From Actinomycetes bacterium (lineage in GTDB: Bacteria > Actinomycetota > Actinomycetes > Mycobacteriales > Mycobacteriaceae): a stretch of DNA of 8,334 nt. The notes beneath the pieces are model-generated. The model saw only the letters and a program-made list of their open reading frames with translations, did no database searches and had not been told where the DNA came from. Positions 1 through 5,452 of the stretch are shown one piece after another. Location: assembly GCA_022600695.1 (NCBI GenBank), contig JAHZJY010000283.1, forward strand, positions 1-8,334, written 5' to 3'. A program made the translations under genes and the position numbers. Every line of letters starts with the position of its first letter. The first letter of the stretch is position 1.

Positions 1-803
1 CGCATACTCCACAGCAGCGCCACCGCATGACCGCCGTTATCGCGGACGATGCCCTTCGGTGTGCCGGTGGTGCCGGAGGTGTACAGCACATACAGCGGAT
101 CGGTCGCGGCCACGGGCACCGGGTCCGCCGGATCCGCGGCAGCCATTAGATCGGCCCAGTCGTGGTCGCGGCCATAAATGAGGTCGCAGCGATGACGGTC
201 GCGCTGGACGATCACACAGGCGCTGGGTTGATGGGTGGCCCGCTGCAGCGCGTGGTCGAGCATCGGCTTGTAGCCGATCACCCGGGTCGCCTCGACTCCG
301 CAGGATGCCGAGACGATCACCGCCGGCCGGGCATCGTCGATTCGGGTGGCAAGCTCGTGGCTGGCGAACCCGCCGAACACCACCGAATGCACCGCGCCCA
401 GGCGCGCACACGCCAGCATCGCGATGACGGCCTCGGGGATCATCGGCATATAGAGCACCACGCGGTCGCCCTTGCCGACCCCCAAGTTGCACAGAACCCC
501 GGCAAAACGTGCTGTCTCGTCTAGTAATTCGCGGTAGCTGTAGGTGCGCCTGGAGTCGGTGACCGGTGAGTCGAAGATGAGGGCGGCCTGATCGCCGCGG
601 TCGGGGATGTGTCGATCCAGGGCGTTGGCGCAGGTGTTGAGTTCGGCGTCGGGGAACCATCGGTAGAACGGGGGATTGTCGTCGTCCAGGATGCGCATCG
701 GTGCCCTGGTCCATGTCACCGCTGCCGCCGCATCTGCCCAGAACGTGGCAGGGTCAGCCAGGCTGCCCCCGAAGATGTCCCGATAGTCGCCCACAGTCAG
801 CAC
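1..803 (-). CDS. prpE: Propionyl-CoA synthetase-like acyl-CoA ligase, N-terminal 267 residues (runs off left edge)
   Basis: This is an AMP-forming acyl-CoA ligase that would activate propionate or a similar short acid to its CoA thioester in the cytosol. Residues 7-65 match the acetyl-CoA synthetase N-terminal domain (YRDIF, FW, then YRWFPDAELNTCANALDRHI). GAVHSVVFGGFA (136-147) is a typical AMP-binding-domain segment, and the phosphate loop YTSGTTGTPKG lies at 241-251. It is followed by IVRDNGGHAVAL; the R-D-x-G-G-x-A-V-A-L run is typical of PrpE and differs from acetyl-CoA synthetase. The family is about 630 residues, so more than half lies outside the window. I chose GTG 803; GTG 794 is an alternative, and an in-frame stop at 833-831 limits upstream extension. 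No clear Shine-Dalgarno is visible. It starts 27 bases after the oxidoreductase stop on the same strand, so co-transcription is likely. The substrate is inferred; acetate or another short acid is possible. Confidence 0.9.
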   Translation of the reverse strand, partial: MLTVGDYRDIFGGSLADPATFWADAAAAVTWTRAPMRILDDDNPPFYRWFPDAELNTCANALDRHIPDRGDQAALIFDSPVTDSRRTYSYRELLDETARFAGVLCNLGVGKGDRVVLYMPMIPEAVIAMLACARLGAVHSVVFGGFASHELATRIDDARPAVIVSASCGVEATRVIGYKPMLDHALQRATHQPSACVIVQRDRHRCDLIYGRDHDWADLMAAADPADPVPVAATDPLYVLYTSGTTGTPKGIVRDNGGHAVALLWSM

Positions 804-830
804 CGTAATCGTGATACGTCTGGCAGGCGG

Positions 831-1700
831 TCAGTCGACCTTCGCGACGACGTGCTCGGCGAACATCTCCAGGTTGCGGATCTTGGCGTCCAGCGGCTCG
901 GTGTCGGGGCCGTTGATATAGGGGATCCGGAATCCGACGATGACGTCGGTGACACCCTTGTCCTCGAGGCGCTTCACACCGTCGACAGTGAATCCGTCGA
1001 TCGAGATGACGTGGATCTGGAACGGCCTGTCCGCGGTGCCTTCCTCTTCGCGGAAACGCTGCAATTTGGCGAGCAGTTCGTCGAGGTCTTCCTCCCCGCC
1101 GCCGTGCATCCAGCCGTCGTTGCGGGCTGCCCGTCGCAGTGCCGCGTCGGCGTGCCCGCCGATCAGTATCGGCAGCGGCTCGGTGGGGGCGGGCGTCATC
1201 TTGGTCTTGGGGATGTCGTAGAACTCGCCGTGGAACTCGAAGTAGTCACCGGAACTCAGGCCCCGGATGATCTCGATGCATTCGTCCATCCGCTTTCCGC
1301 GCCTGGCGAACGGGACTCCCATCAGCTCGTAATCCTCCGGCCACGGGCTGGTTCCCACGCCCAGGCCCACCCGGTTACCGATCAGAGCGGCCAGTGAACT
1401 CGCCTGCTTGGCCACCAAGGCCGGCGGGCGGATCGGTAACTTCAGCACGAAGAAGTTGAAGTGCAGTTTCGTGGTCACCGCACCGAGTGCCGCGGTGATG
1501 ATGAAGGTCTCGATGAACGGCTTGCCGTCGAGGAACTCACGATTTCCGTCAGGCGTGTACGGGTATTTCGCGTCGGACTCGAACGGGTAGGCGATGCTGT
1601 CCGGAATCGTCATGGCGTGATAGCCGGCGGCTTCGGCGGCCTTGGCCAACGGGATGTAGTAGCTGGGATCGGTCATGGCTTCGGCGTAGGTGAATCTCAC
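831..1700 (-). CDS. LLM-class F420-dependent oxidoreductase
   Basis: This 289-residue protein is a luciferase-like monooxygenase-fold (TIM barrel) oxidoreductase, expected to be cytosolic and to use coenzyme F420 or a flavin. Family marks are the N-terminal substrate/cofactor strand MRFTYAEAM, the RVGLGVGTSPWPEDYELMGV segment (110-129) with the following FARRGKRMDE, the EFYDIP strand (159-164), and LPILIGGHADAALRRAARN (176-194), the usual late-barrel phosphate-binding region. Length is normal for the compact LLM subfamily. The start is GTG at 1700; no alternative ATG or GTG lies close upstream. A -10 box six bases before the GTG suggests a leaderless mRNA, and a KstR-type palindrome sits directly upstream. 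The acyl-CoA ligase gene follows 27 bases downstream. The substrate cannot be read from the sequence; the operator suggests a sterol side-chain or ring intermediate, which is inference. Confidence 0.9.
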   Translation of the reverse strand: MRFTYAEAMTDPSYYIPLAKAAEAAGYHAMTIPDSIAYPFESDAKYPYTPDGNREFLDGKPFIETFIITAALGAVTTKLHFNFFVLKLPIRPPALVAKQASSLAALIGNRVGLGVGTSPWPEDYELMGVPFARRGKRMDECIEIIRGLSSGDYFEFHGEFYDIPKTKMTPAPTEPLPILIGGHADAALRRAARNDGWMHGGGEEDLDELLAKLQRFREEEGTADRPFQIHVISIDGFTVDGVKRLEDKGVTDVIVGFRIPYINGPDTEPLDAKIRNLEMFAEHVVAKVD

Positions 1701-1706
1701 CAGCCG

Positions 1707-1712
1707 ATAGTA
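1707..1712 (-). promoter_or_regulatory. -10 element for the LLM oxidoreductase (leaderless)
   Basis: TACTAT on the minus strand fits the actinobacterial TANNNT -10 consensus and ends six bases before the GTG start, placing the transcription start at or next to the start codon. There is no Shine-Dalgarno upstream of the GTG, consistent with a leaderless message. The -35 region (GTGAAC around 1736-1731) is weak. The box overlaps the end of the KstR palindrome. Confidence 0.6.
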
Positions 1713-1724
1713 GAACGCGTTCTA
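1711..1724. promoter_or_regulatory. KstR-type operator (perfect 14-bp palindrome)
   Basis: TAGAACGCGTTCTA is its own reverse complement and fits the published KstR consensus TnnAACnnGTTnnA at all eight fixed positions. On the minus strand it extends on one side to GAACTAGAAC, resembling the longer sites known in mycobacteria. It lies 11-24 bases upstream of the oxidoreductase GTG and overlaps its presumed -10 box by two bases, a classic repression position. KstR is the TetR-family repressor of cholesterol catabolism and is released by a sterol-derived CoA thioester. It does not resemble the KstR2 motif. Site identity is sequence match only; binding is inferred. Confidence 0.85.
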
Positions 1725-1732
1725 GTTCGCGT

Positions 1733-2209
1733 TCACCGTTTGGCCTCGTCCGTCACCACCCCTGACCAGGTGGCCTCGGCGCCGGAATGGCCGATCCGCA
1801 ACACCTGGACCGTCGCGGCCAGCGATGCCGCCAAGACGAACACCGCGACCATCGCCGACAGCGCTCTCGGCAGCGCCTTACCGCGGGTGATCAGGACGTG
1901 GCTGATCACCAGCAGGACCGCGGCTACCAGCAGGGCCAGCGCGAAATAGATCATCGTCTTGCCCAGATGTTCATGGGTTTCCAGGGCGGCCGAACCGCCG
2001 ACCTTGTGTTCCAGCCATTCGCCGGCCTCGGTGGTGATCGGTGTGAGGACCGCGGTGGTTCCGGCGAGCGCCAGCACCAGCCAGACGAGGCGTTGCCGGG
2101 CGGCGGGCCACACCGCGCACAGGATCGCCAGAATCGCGGTGAGCGGCGCCAGCACCACGATGAAGTGAACGAGCAGCGGGTGGGCCGGCAGACCGTTGAA
2201 CGTCGACAT
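1733..2209 (-). CDS. DUF2231 family four-helix membrane protein
   Basis: This 158-residue integral membrane protein matches the DUF2231 family. The N-terminal FNGLPAHPLLVHFIVVLAPL (4-23) is the family signature. Four hydrophobic stretches follow at roughly 13-33, 41-58, 86-107 and 117-137. Conserved polar spots are EAGEWLEHKVG (61-71), THEHLG (78-83) and RIGHSGAEATW (138-148). His10, His15, His79, His81 and His141 recur at family-conserved places and could bind heme or metal, but that is conjecture. The function is unknown. The ATG at 2209 follows a TANNNT box by seven bases and is divergent from the MFS gene with a 41-base gap. It ends 32 bases before the oxidoreductase, and that short gap holds the KstR operator, so read-through is possible but the downstream gene has its own promoter. 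Confidence 0.88.
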   Translation of the reverse strand: MSTFNGLPAHPLLVHFIVVLAPLTAILAILCAVWPAARQRLVWLVLALAGTTAVLTPITTEAGEWLEHKVGGSAALETHEHLGKTMIYFALALLVAAVLLVISHVLITRGKALPRALSAMVAVFVLAASLAATVQVLRIGHSGAEATWSGVVTDEAKR

Positions 2210-2216
2210 TGGGCGA

Positions 2217-2222
2217 ATCCTA
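2217..2222 (-). promoter_or_regulatory. -10 element for the DUF2231 gene (leaderless)
   Basis: TAGGAT on the minus strand is a near-ideal mycobacterial -10 box and ends seven bases before the ATG at 2209, the spacing expected when transcription starts on the A of the start codon. No convincing -35 is visible. It overlaps the divergent TACAAT box by two bases. Confidence 0.6.
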
Positions 2223-2226
2223 CAAT
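2221..2226 (+). promoter_or_regulatory. Candidate -10 element for the MFS-cobF series
   Basis: TACAAT fits TANNNT and would start transcription about 18 bases before the MFS ATG. A possible -35, TTGAAC at 2196-2201, is 19 bases upstream, slightly longer than ideal and inside the divergent gene. The short leader has no room for a riboswitch. Confidence 0.4.
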
Positions 2227-2250
2227 CGCGCCGGCTGACAGACTCTGATC

Positions 2251-3414
2251 ATGGCAACCTGGCTGACCCGCAATGTTCGGGTGCTCTCGGCGGTGTCGTT
2301 CTTACAGGACACCGCCAGTGAGTTGCTCTACCCGCTGCTGCCGATCTACCTCACGACCGTCCTCGGCGCCCCACCCGCGGTCGTGGGGGCGATCGAGGGC
2401 GCGGCCGAAGGCGCCGCGTCATTGACCAAGGTCGCCGTCGGCCCTGTCGGTGATCGGTTCGCCAGACGTCCGCTCATCGCGACCGGATACGGGATGGCGG
2501 CGCTGGGAAAGGTGATCGTCGCCATCGCCGGAGCCTGGCCGGGGGTGTTAACCGGTCGGGTCGTCGACCGACTCGGTAAGGGGTTGCGCGGCGTTCCGCG
2601 TGATGCGCTTCTGGTCGAGGGGATCGACGCCGGTTCGCGCGGAAAGGTTTTCGGCTTCCACCGGGCTATGGACACCCTCGGCGCGGTGGTCGGACCGCTG
2701 ATCGGGCTGGTGGGCTACGAACTGCTGGATCAGCAGATAGCGCCGCTGCTCTATATCGCGATCATCCCGGCGGTGCTGTCGGTTGTGCTGATCCTTCTGG
2801 TCCGCGAGAAGCCGCGACAGTTGCCGGACGGCCCTCGCCGACCGGTCCTGAGTGGGATGCGTGAGCTGCCCCGCCGGTACTGGCGGGTGACGGCGGTGGT
2901 TGTCGGCTTCGGTCTGGTGAACTTCCCGGATGCATTATTGCTGTTGCGGCTCAACGAGATCGGCTTCGGAGTTGTTGAAGTCATCCTGGCCTACGTGACC
3001 TACAACCTGGTCTATGCCCTGGCCAGTTTTCCGGCGGGTCTGCTGGCCGACCGGGTGCCGCGCTCGGCAGTGTTCGGGATCGGACTGGTGTTCTTCGCCG
3101 TTGGCTATATCGGGCTGGGGCTGACCACCGACCCCGTTCTGGCCTGGGTGCTGATCGGCTTCTACGGGCTGTTCACGGCATGCACCGAGGGGGTCGGTAA
3201 GGCGTGGGCATCCTCGCTGGTGGGCGCCGACCGGCAGGCCACCGCGCAGGGCGTGTTCCAGGGTGGCAGCGGACTGGCGATCCTGATTGCCGGGGTGTGG
3301 GCCGGTCTGCTCTGGGGTGCGGACGGGCGACTGCCGTTGCTGATCTCCGGACTGGTCGGTGGGTGCTTCGCGGTGCTGTTGCTCGGCCGGTGGGCCCTTC
3401 GGGCGGCTCGTTAG
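2251..3414 (+). CDS. Major facilitator superfamily transporter
   Basis: This 387-residue membrane protein has the 12-helix layout of the major facilitator superfamily. The cytoplasmic loop-2 motif appears as VGDRFARRPLIATGYG (66-81) and its second-half counterpart as GLLADRVPRSAVFGIG (263-278). The family-specific RVVDRLGKGLRGVPRDALL (103-121) followed by GFHRAMDTLGAVVGP (135-149) marks a bacterial MFS group of unknown substrate, loosely annotated as permease or drug-efflux-like. It should act in the cytoplasmic membrane as a secondary transporter. The ATG at 2251 is the first good start; the Shine-Dalgarno is weak. It stops ten bases before cobF on the same strand, so the two are probably co-transcribed. 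A link to corrinoid or cobalt transport is suggested only by position. Confidence 0.88.
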   Translation: MATWLTRNVRVLSAVSFLQDTASELLYPLLPIYLTTVLGAPPAVVGAIEGAAEGAASLTKVAVGPVGDRFARRPLIATGYGMAALGKVIVAIAGAWPGVLTGRVVDRLGKGLRGVPRDALLVEGIDAGSRGKVFGFHRAMDTLGAVVGPLIGLVGYELLDQQIAPLLYIAIIPAVLSVVLILLVREKPRQLPDGPRRPVLSGMRELPRRYWRVTAVVVGFGLVNFPDALLLLRLNEIGFGVVEVILAYVTYNLVYALASFPAGLLADRVPRSAVFGIGLVFFAVGYIGLGLTTDPVLAWVLIGFYGLFTACTEGVGKAWASSLVGADRQATAQGVFQGGSGLAILIAGVWAGLLWGADGRLPLLISGLVGGCFAVLLLGRWALRAAR

Positions 3415-3417
3415 GCT
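3412..3417 (+). promoter_or_regulatory. Possible internal -10 element for cobF
   Basis: TAGGCT fits TANNNT and ends seven bases before the cobF ATG at 3425, the geometry of a leaderless start. Its first three bases are the MFS stop codon. There is no good Shine-Dalgarno for cobF, which makes either translational read-on from the MFS gene or a leaderless internal promoter plausible. Confidence 0.35.
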
Positions 3418-3424
3418 CGGCGGT

Positions 3425-4159
3425 ATGCGTTCGATCCACGTCATCGGCATCGGAGTCGGCGATCCCGATCAGGTGACCACCCAGGCGATCCGGGCGCTCA
3501 ATGACACCCGGGTGTTCTTCGCGACGGACAAACGCGAGGCCACCGCTGATCTGGTGGCGCTGCGTCGGGAGGTCTGCCGGCGTTTCATCGCCCGGCCGGA
3601 CTACCGATTCGTGGAACTGCCCGATCCCGTTCGCGCCGCCGGAGGTGAGTACACCCGCGCTGTCGCAGACTGGCATGCCAGCCGGGCGCGTCTGTGGGCC
3701 GCGGCGATCGAGACGGAACTCGCTCCCGGAGAGGCCGGAGCCTTCCTGGCATGGGGTGATCCGTCGCTGTATGACAGCACATTGCGAATCCTCGATGAGG
3801 TCGCCCGCCATGTCGAGTTGCAGTACGACGTGATCCCCGGTGTCACCGCTATGCAGACCCTGACGGCGCGGCATCGCATCACGCTCAACGAGATCGGTGA
3901 GCCGGTCCTCATCACCACCGGACGGAAACTGCGCTCGCAGGGTCTGTCGGGCTCGGCAGTGGTCATGCTCGACGGGGACTGCGCGTTCCTTGATTGTCCA
4001 CCCGAGACCAGAATCTGGTGGGGCGCCTACCTGGGCACCCCGGACGAGATTCTGGTGGCGGGCACCGTCGGGGACGTGGGCGGTCGCATTGCCGGACTGC
4101 GGGCTGAAGCCCGAACACGGCACGGCTGGATCATGGACACCTACCTGCTGCGTGCGTGA
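3425..4159 (+). CDS. cobF: Precorrin-6A synthase (deacetylating), CobF
   Basis: This 244-residue enzyme belongs to the SAM-dependent tetrapyrrole methylase superfamily and best fits CobF, which methylates C-1 of precorrin-5 with loss of acetate to give precorrin-6A in aerobic cobalamin synthesis. Visible marks are the N-terminal IHVIGIGVGDPDQVT (4-18), the SAM-contacting AWGDPSLYDSTL (109-120), the YDVIPGVTAMQ segment (134-144) and ITLNEIGEPVLITTGRKL (152-169). Length agrees with the family (about 250). I chose ATG 3425 because the methylase fold begins there; the open frame extends to 3359 but that part lies inside the MFS gene and encodes unrelated residues. It starts ten bases after the MFS stop and ends 12 bases before the holin-like gene. 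No other cob gene is in the window, so it stands apart from the main corrin cluster. Confidence 0.92.
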   Translation: MRSIHVIGIGVGDPDQVTTQAIRALNDTRVFFATDKREATADLVALRREVCRRFIARPDYRFVELPDPVRAAGGEYTRAVADWHASRARLWAAAIETELAPGEAGAFLAWGDPSLYDSTLRILDEVARHVELQYDVIPGVTAMQTLTARHRITLNEIGEPVLITTGRKLRSQGLSGSAVVMLDGDCAFLDCPPETRIWWGAYLGTPDEILVAGTVGDVGGRIAGLRAEARTRHGWIMDTYLLRA

Positions 4160-4171
4160 AATGATGAGCGG

Positions 4172-4570
4172 ATGAGCTTTCTGATCCGGGTCGCGATCAC
4201 CGGGTTGGCGCTGTGGGTTGTCACGCTGCTGGTGCCGGGCGTCACCTTCGTTGGTGGCGACACCGCAGTTCAGAAGATCGGCATCGTTCTCGTCGTGGCG
4301 GCCATCTTTGGACTGGTCAACGCCGTCATCAAGCCGATCGTCGCATTGGTGTCCATTCCGCTGTACATCCTCACGCTCGGTTTGTTCCACGTCGTGGTGA
4401 ACGCACTCATGTTGTGGATAACCGCCTGGATCACCGAGCACACCACTCACTGGGGCCTGCAGATCGACCACTTCTGGTGGACCGCGATCTGGGCGGCGAT
4501 CCTGCTGTCGATCGTCGGGTGGGTCTTCTCCATGCCGATGCGCAGCGCGGGACGCACCATCGGCGGATAG
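4172..4570 (+). CDS. Phage holin 4_2 family small membrane protein
   Basis: This 132-residue protein matches the Phage_holin_4_2 family, a four-helix membrane protein common in bacterial chromosomes. Hydrophobic segments lie at about 4-24, 36-56, 60-88 and 102-120. Family-typical spots are the VPGVTF turn (21-26), GLVNAVIKPIVALVSIPLYI (47-66) with its conserved Asn and Lys-Pro, and TLGLFHVVVNALMLWI (68-83). Despite the family name there are no other phage genes around, and chromosomal members are not known lysis proteins; the function is unknown. The ATG at 4172 follows the cobF stop by 12 bases, and overlapping ATGs at 4161 and 4164 are out of frame. Likely part of the same transcript as cobF. 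Confidence 0.88.
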   Translation: MSFLIRVAITGLALWVVTLLVPGVTFVGGDTAVQKIGIVLVVAAIFGLVNAVIKPIVALVSIPLYILTLGLFHVVVNALMLWITAWITEHTTHWGLQIDHFWWTAIWAAILLSIVGWVFSMPMRSAGRTIGG

Positions 4571-4585
4571 TCGACTTCGGATCGT

Positions 4586-4591
4586 TAGCCT
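4586..4591 (+). promoter_or_regulatory. -10 element for the DNA glycosylase gene (leaderless)
   Basis: TAGCCT fits TANNNT and ends six bases before the ATG at 4598. The GAAGGA between them abuts the ATG and is too close to act as a normal Shine-Dalgarno, which favours a leaderless start here. No LexA box and no PafBC-type upstream motif was found. Confidence 0.45.
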
Positions 4592-4597
4592 GAAGGA

Positions 4598-5452
4598 ATG
4601 CCGGAACTCCCCGAGGTGGAGGCGCTCGCCGAGCATCTGCGCCGGCATGCCGTCGGCGGCACGGTTGAGCGGGTCGATATCGCGTCGCTGTCGGTATGCA
4701 AGACCTTCGACCCGCCGACGACCGTTCTGCATGGCCACACCGTCACCGCCGCGGAGCGCTGGGGCAAATACCTCGGGATACGGGTCGGCGATCTGTACCT
4801 GATCACCCATCTGTCGCGGGCCGGCTGGCTGCGCTGGTCGGACTCGCTCAACCCGGTGCCGCCGCGACCGGGGAAGGGGCCCATCGCGCTGCGGGTGCGC
4901 CTCAGGTCGGGCCGGGGATTCGACCTGACCGAGGCCGGCACCCAGAAACGCCTGGCGGTGTGGGTGGTCGACAACCCTGCCGCGATCCCGGGCATCGCCG
5001 GGCTCGGCCCGGACGCTTTGAGCATCAGCGTCGGGGATCTGGGACAGCTGCTCTCCGGTAACAACGGCCGGATCAAGACCGTTCTCACCGACCAGAAAGT
5101 GATCGCCGGGATCGGAAACGCCTATAGCGATGAGATCCTGCATGCCGCCCGGCTGTCTCCGTTCGCGACGGCATCCAAACTCACCGAGGCTCAGCTGCCG
5201 GTACTGCATGGCGCCATGGTGCGCGTGCTCGGCGACGCCGTCGCACGGTCGGTTGGCCAGCAGGCCGCAACCCTGAAGGGGGAGAAGCGTGCCGGGCTTG
5301 CCGTGCACGGCCGGGTCGGCCTGCCCTGCCCGGTGTGCGGCGATACGGTCCGGGAAGTATCGTTCGCGGACAAAGCTTTCCAGTACTGTCCCGGCTGTCA
5401 GACCGGTGGCAAGGTGCTGGCCGACCGGCGGATGTCGAGGTTGCTCAAATGA
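4598..5452 (+). CDS. Fpg/Nei family DNA glycosylase (atypical mycobacterial paralog)
   Basis: This 284-residue base-excision repair enzyme has the full Fpg/Nei architecture. MPELPEVE supplies the catalytic Pro2 and Glu3, RWGKYL carries the conserved Lys57, the helix-two-turn-helix includes IKTVLTDQKVIAGIGNAYSD (159-178), and a C-terminal zinc finger uses Cys244, Cys247, Cys264 and Cys267. It should excise oxidised bases and nick at abasic sites. It departs from classical Fpg: the H-L-G-M-S-G segment reads HLSRAGW (71-77) with Arg for the intercalating Met, the finger arginine appears to be Lys259 (FADKAFQYC), and the protein continues after the last cysteines with TGGKVLADRRMSRLLK. These changes suggest a separate subfamily with altered lesion choice. 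The closest relative I recall is Rv0944, which is shorter. It overlaps the SDR gene by four bases. Confidence 0.92.
   Translation: MPELPEVEALAEHLRRHAVGGTVERVDIASLSVCKTFDPPTTVLHGHTVTAAERWGKYLGIRVGDLYLITHLSRAGWLRWSDSLNPVPPRPGKGPIALRVRLRSGRGFDLTEAGTQKRLAVWVVDNPAAIPGIAGLGPDALSISVGDLGQLLSGNNGRIKTVLTDQKVIAGIGNAYSDEILHAARLSPFATASKLTEAQLPVLHGAMVRVLGDAVARSVGQQAATLKGEKRAGLAVHGRVGLPCPVCGDTVREVSFADKAFQYCPGCQTGGKVLADRRMSRLLK
5437..5440 (+). promoter_or_regulatory. Shine-Dalgarno supporting the SDR start at 5449
   Basis: GAGG lies eight bases before ATG 5449, inside the end of the glycosylase gene. This spacing favours the 5449 start over the in-frame ATG at 5461. Confidence 0.5.

Noticed and set aside
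37..714. A 225-codon minus-strand open frame in the ligase region.
   Set aside because: It is a shifted frame of the PrpE-like gene; the true frame gives the full ACS N-terminal domain and the phosphate loop.
609..1397. A 262-codon plus-strand open frame opposite the oxidoreductase.
   Set aside because: Antisense shadow with no recognisable domain; the minus-strand frame is a clear LLM family protein.
2210..2250. Cobalamin riboswitch upstream of the MFS-cobF genes.
   Set aside because: The gap is 41 bases, far too short, and no B12-box-like sequence is seen.
3359..3424. N-terminal extension of cobF to an upstream ATG.
   Set aside because: The extra residues lie inside the MFS gene and do not resemble the methylase fold, which begins at 3425.
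4172..4570. Prophage remnant suggested by the holin-family name.
   Set aside because: No other phage gene, integrase or attachment site is nearby, and this family is common in bacterial chromosomes.
4571..4597. SOS (LexA) or PafBC DNA-damage promoter before the glycosylase.
   Set aside because: No TCGAAC-N4-GTTCGA palindrome and no match to the TTGTC-type element at the required distance from the TAGCCT box.
3173..5308. A 711-codon open frame on the minus strand across the MFS, cobF, holin-like and glycosylase genes.
   Set aside because: It is antisense to four recognisable genes, has no family resemblance, and is rich in Arg, Pro, Gly and His as expected from the reverse frame of GC-rich codons.
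5335..5448. N-terminal extension of the SDR.
   Set aside because: It lies in the glycosylase zinc-finger coding region; the Rossmann motif begins just after 5449.
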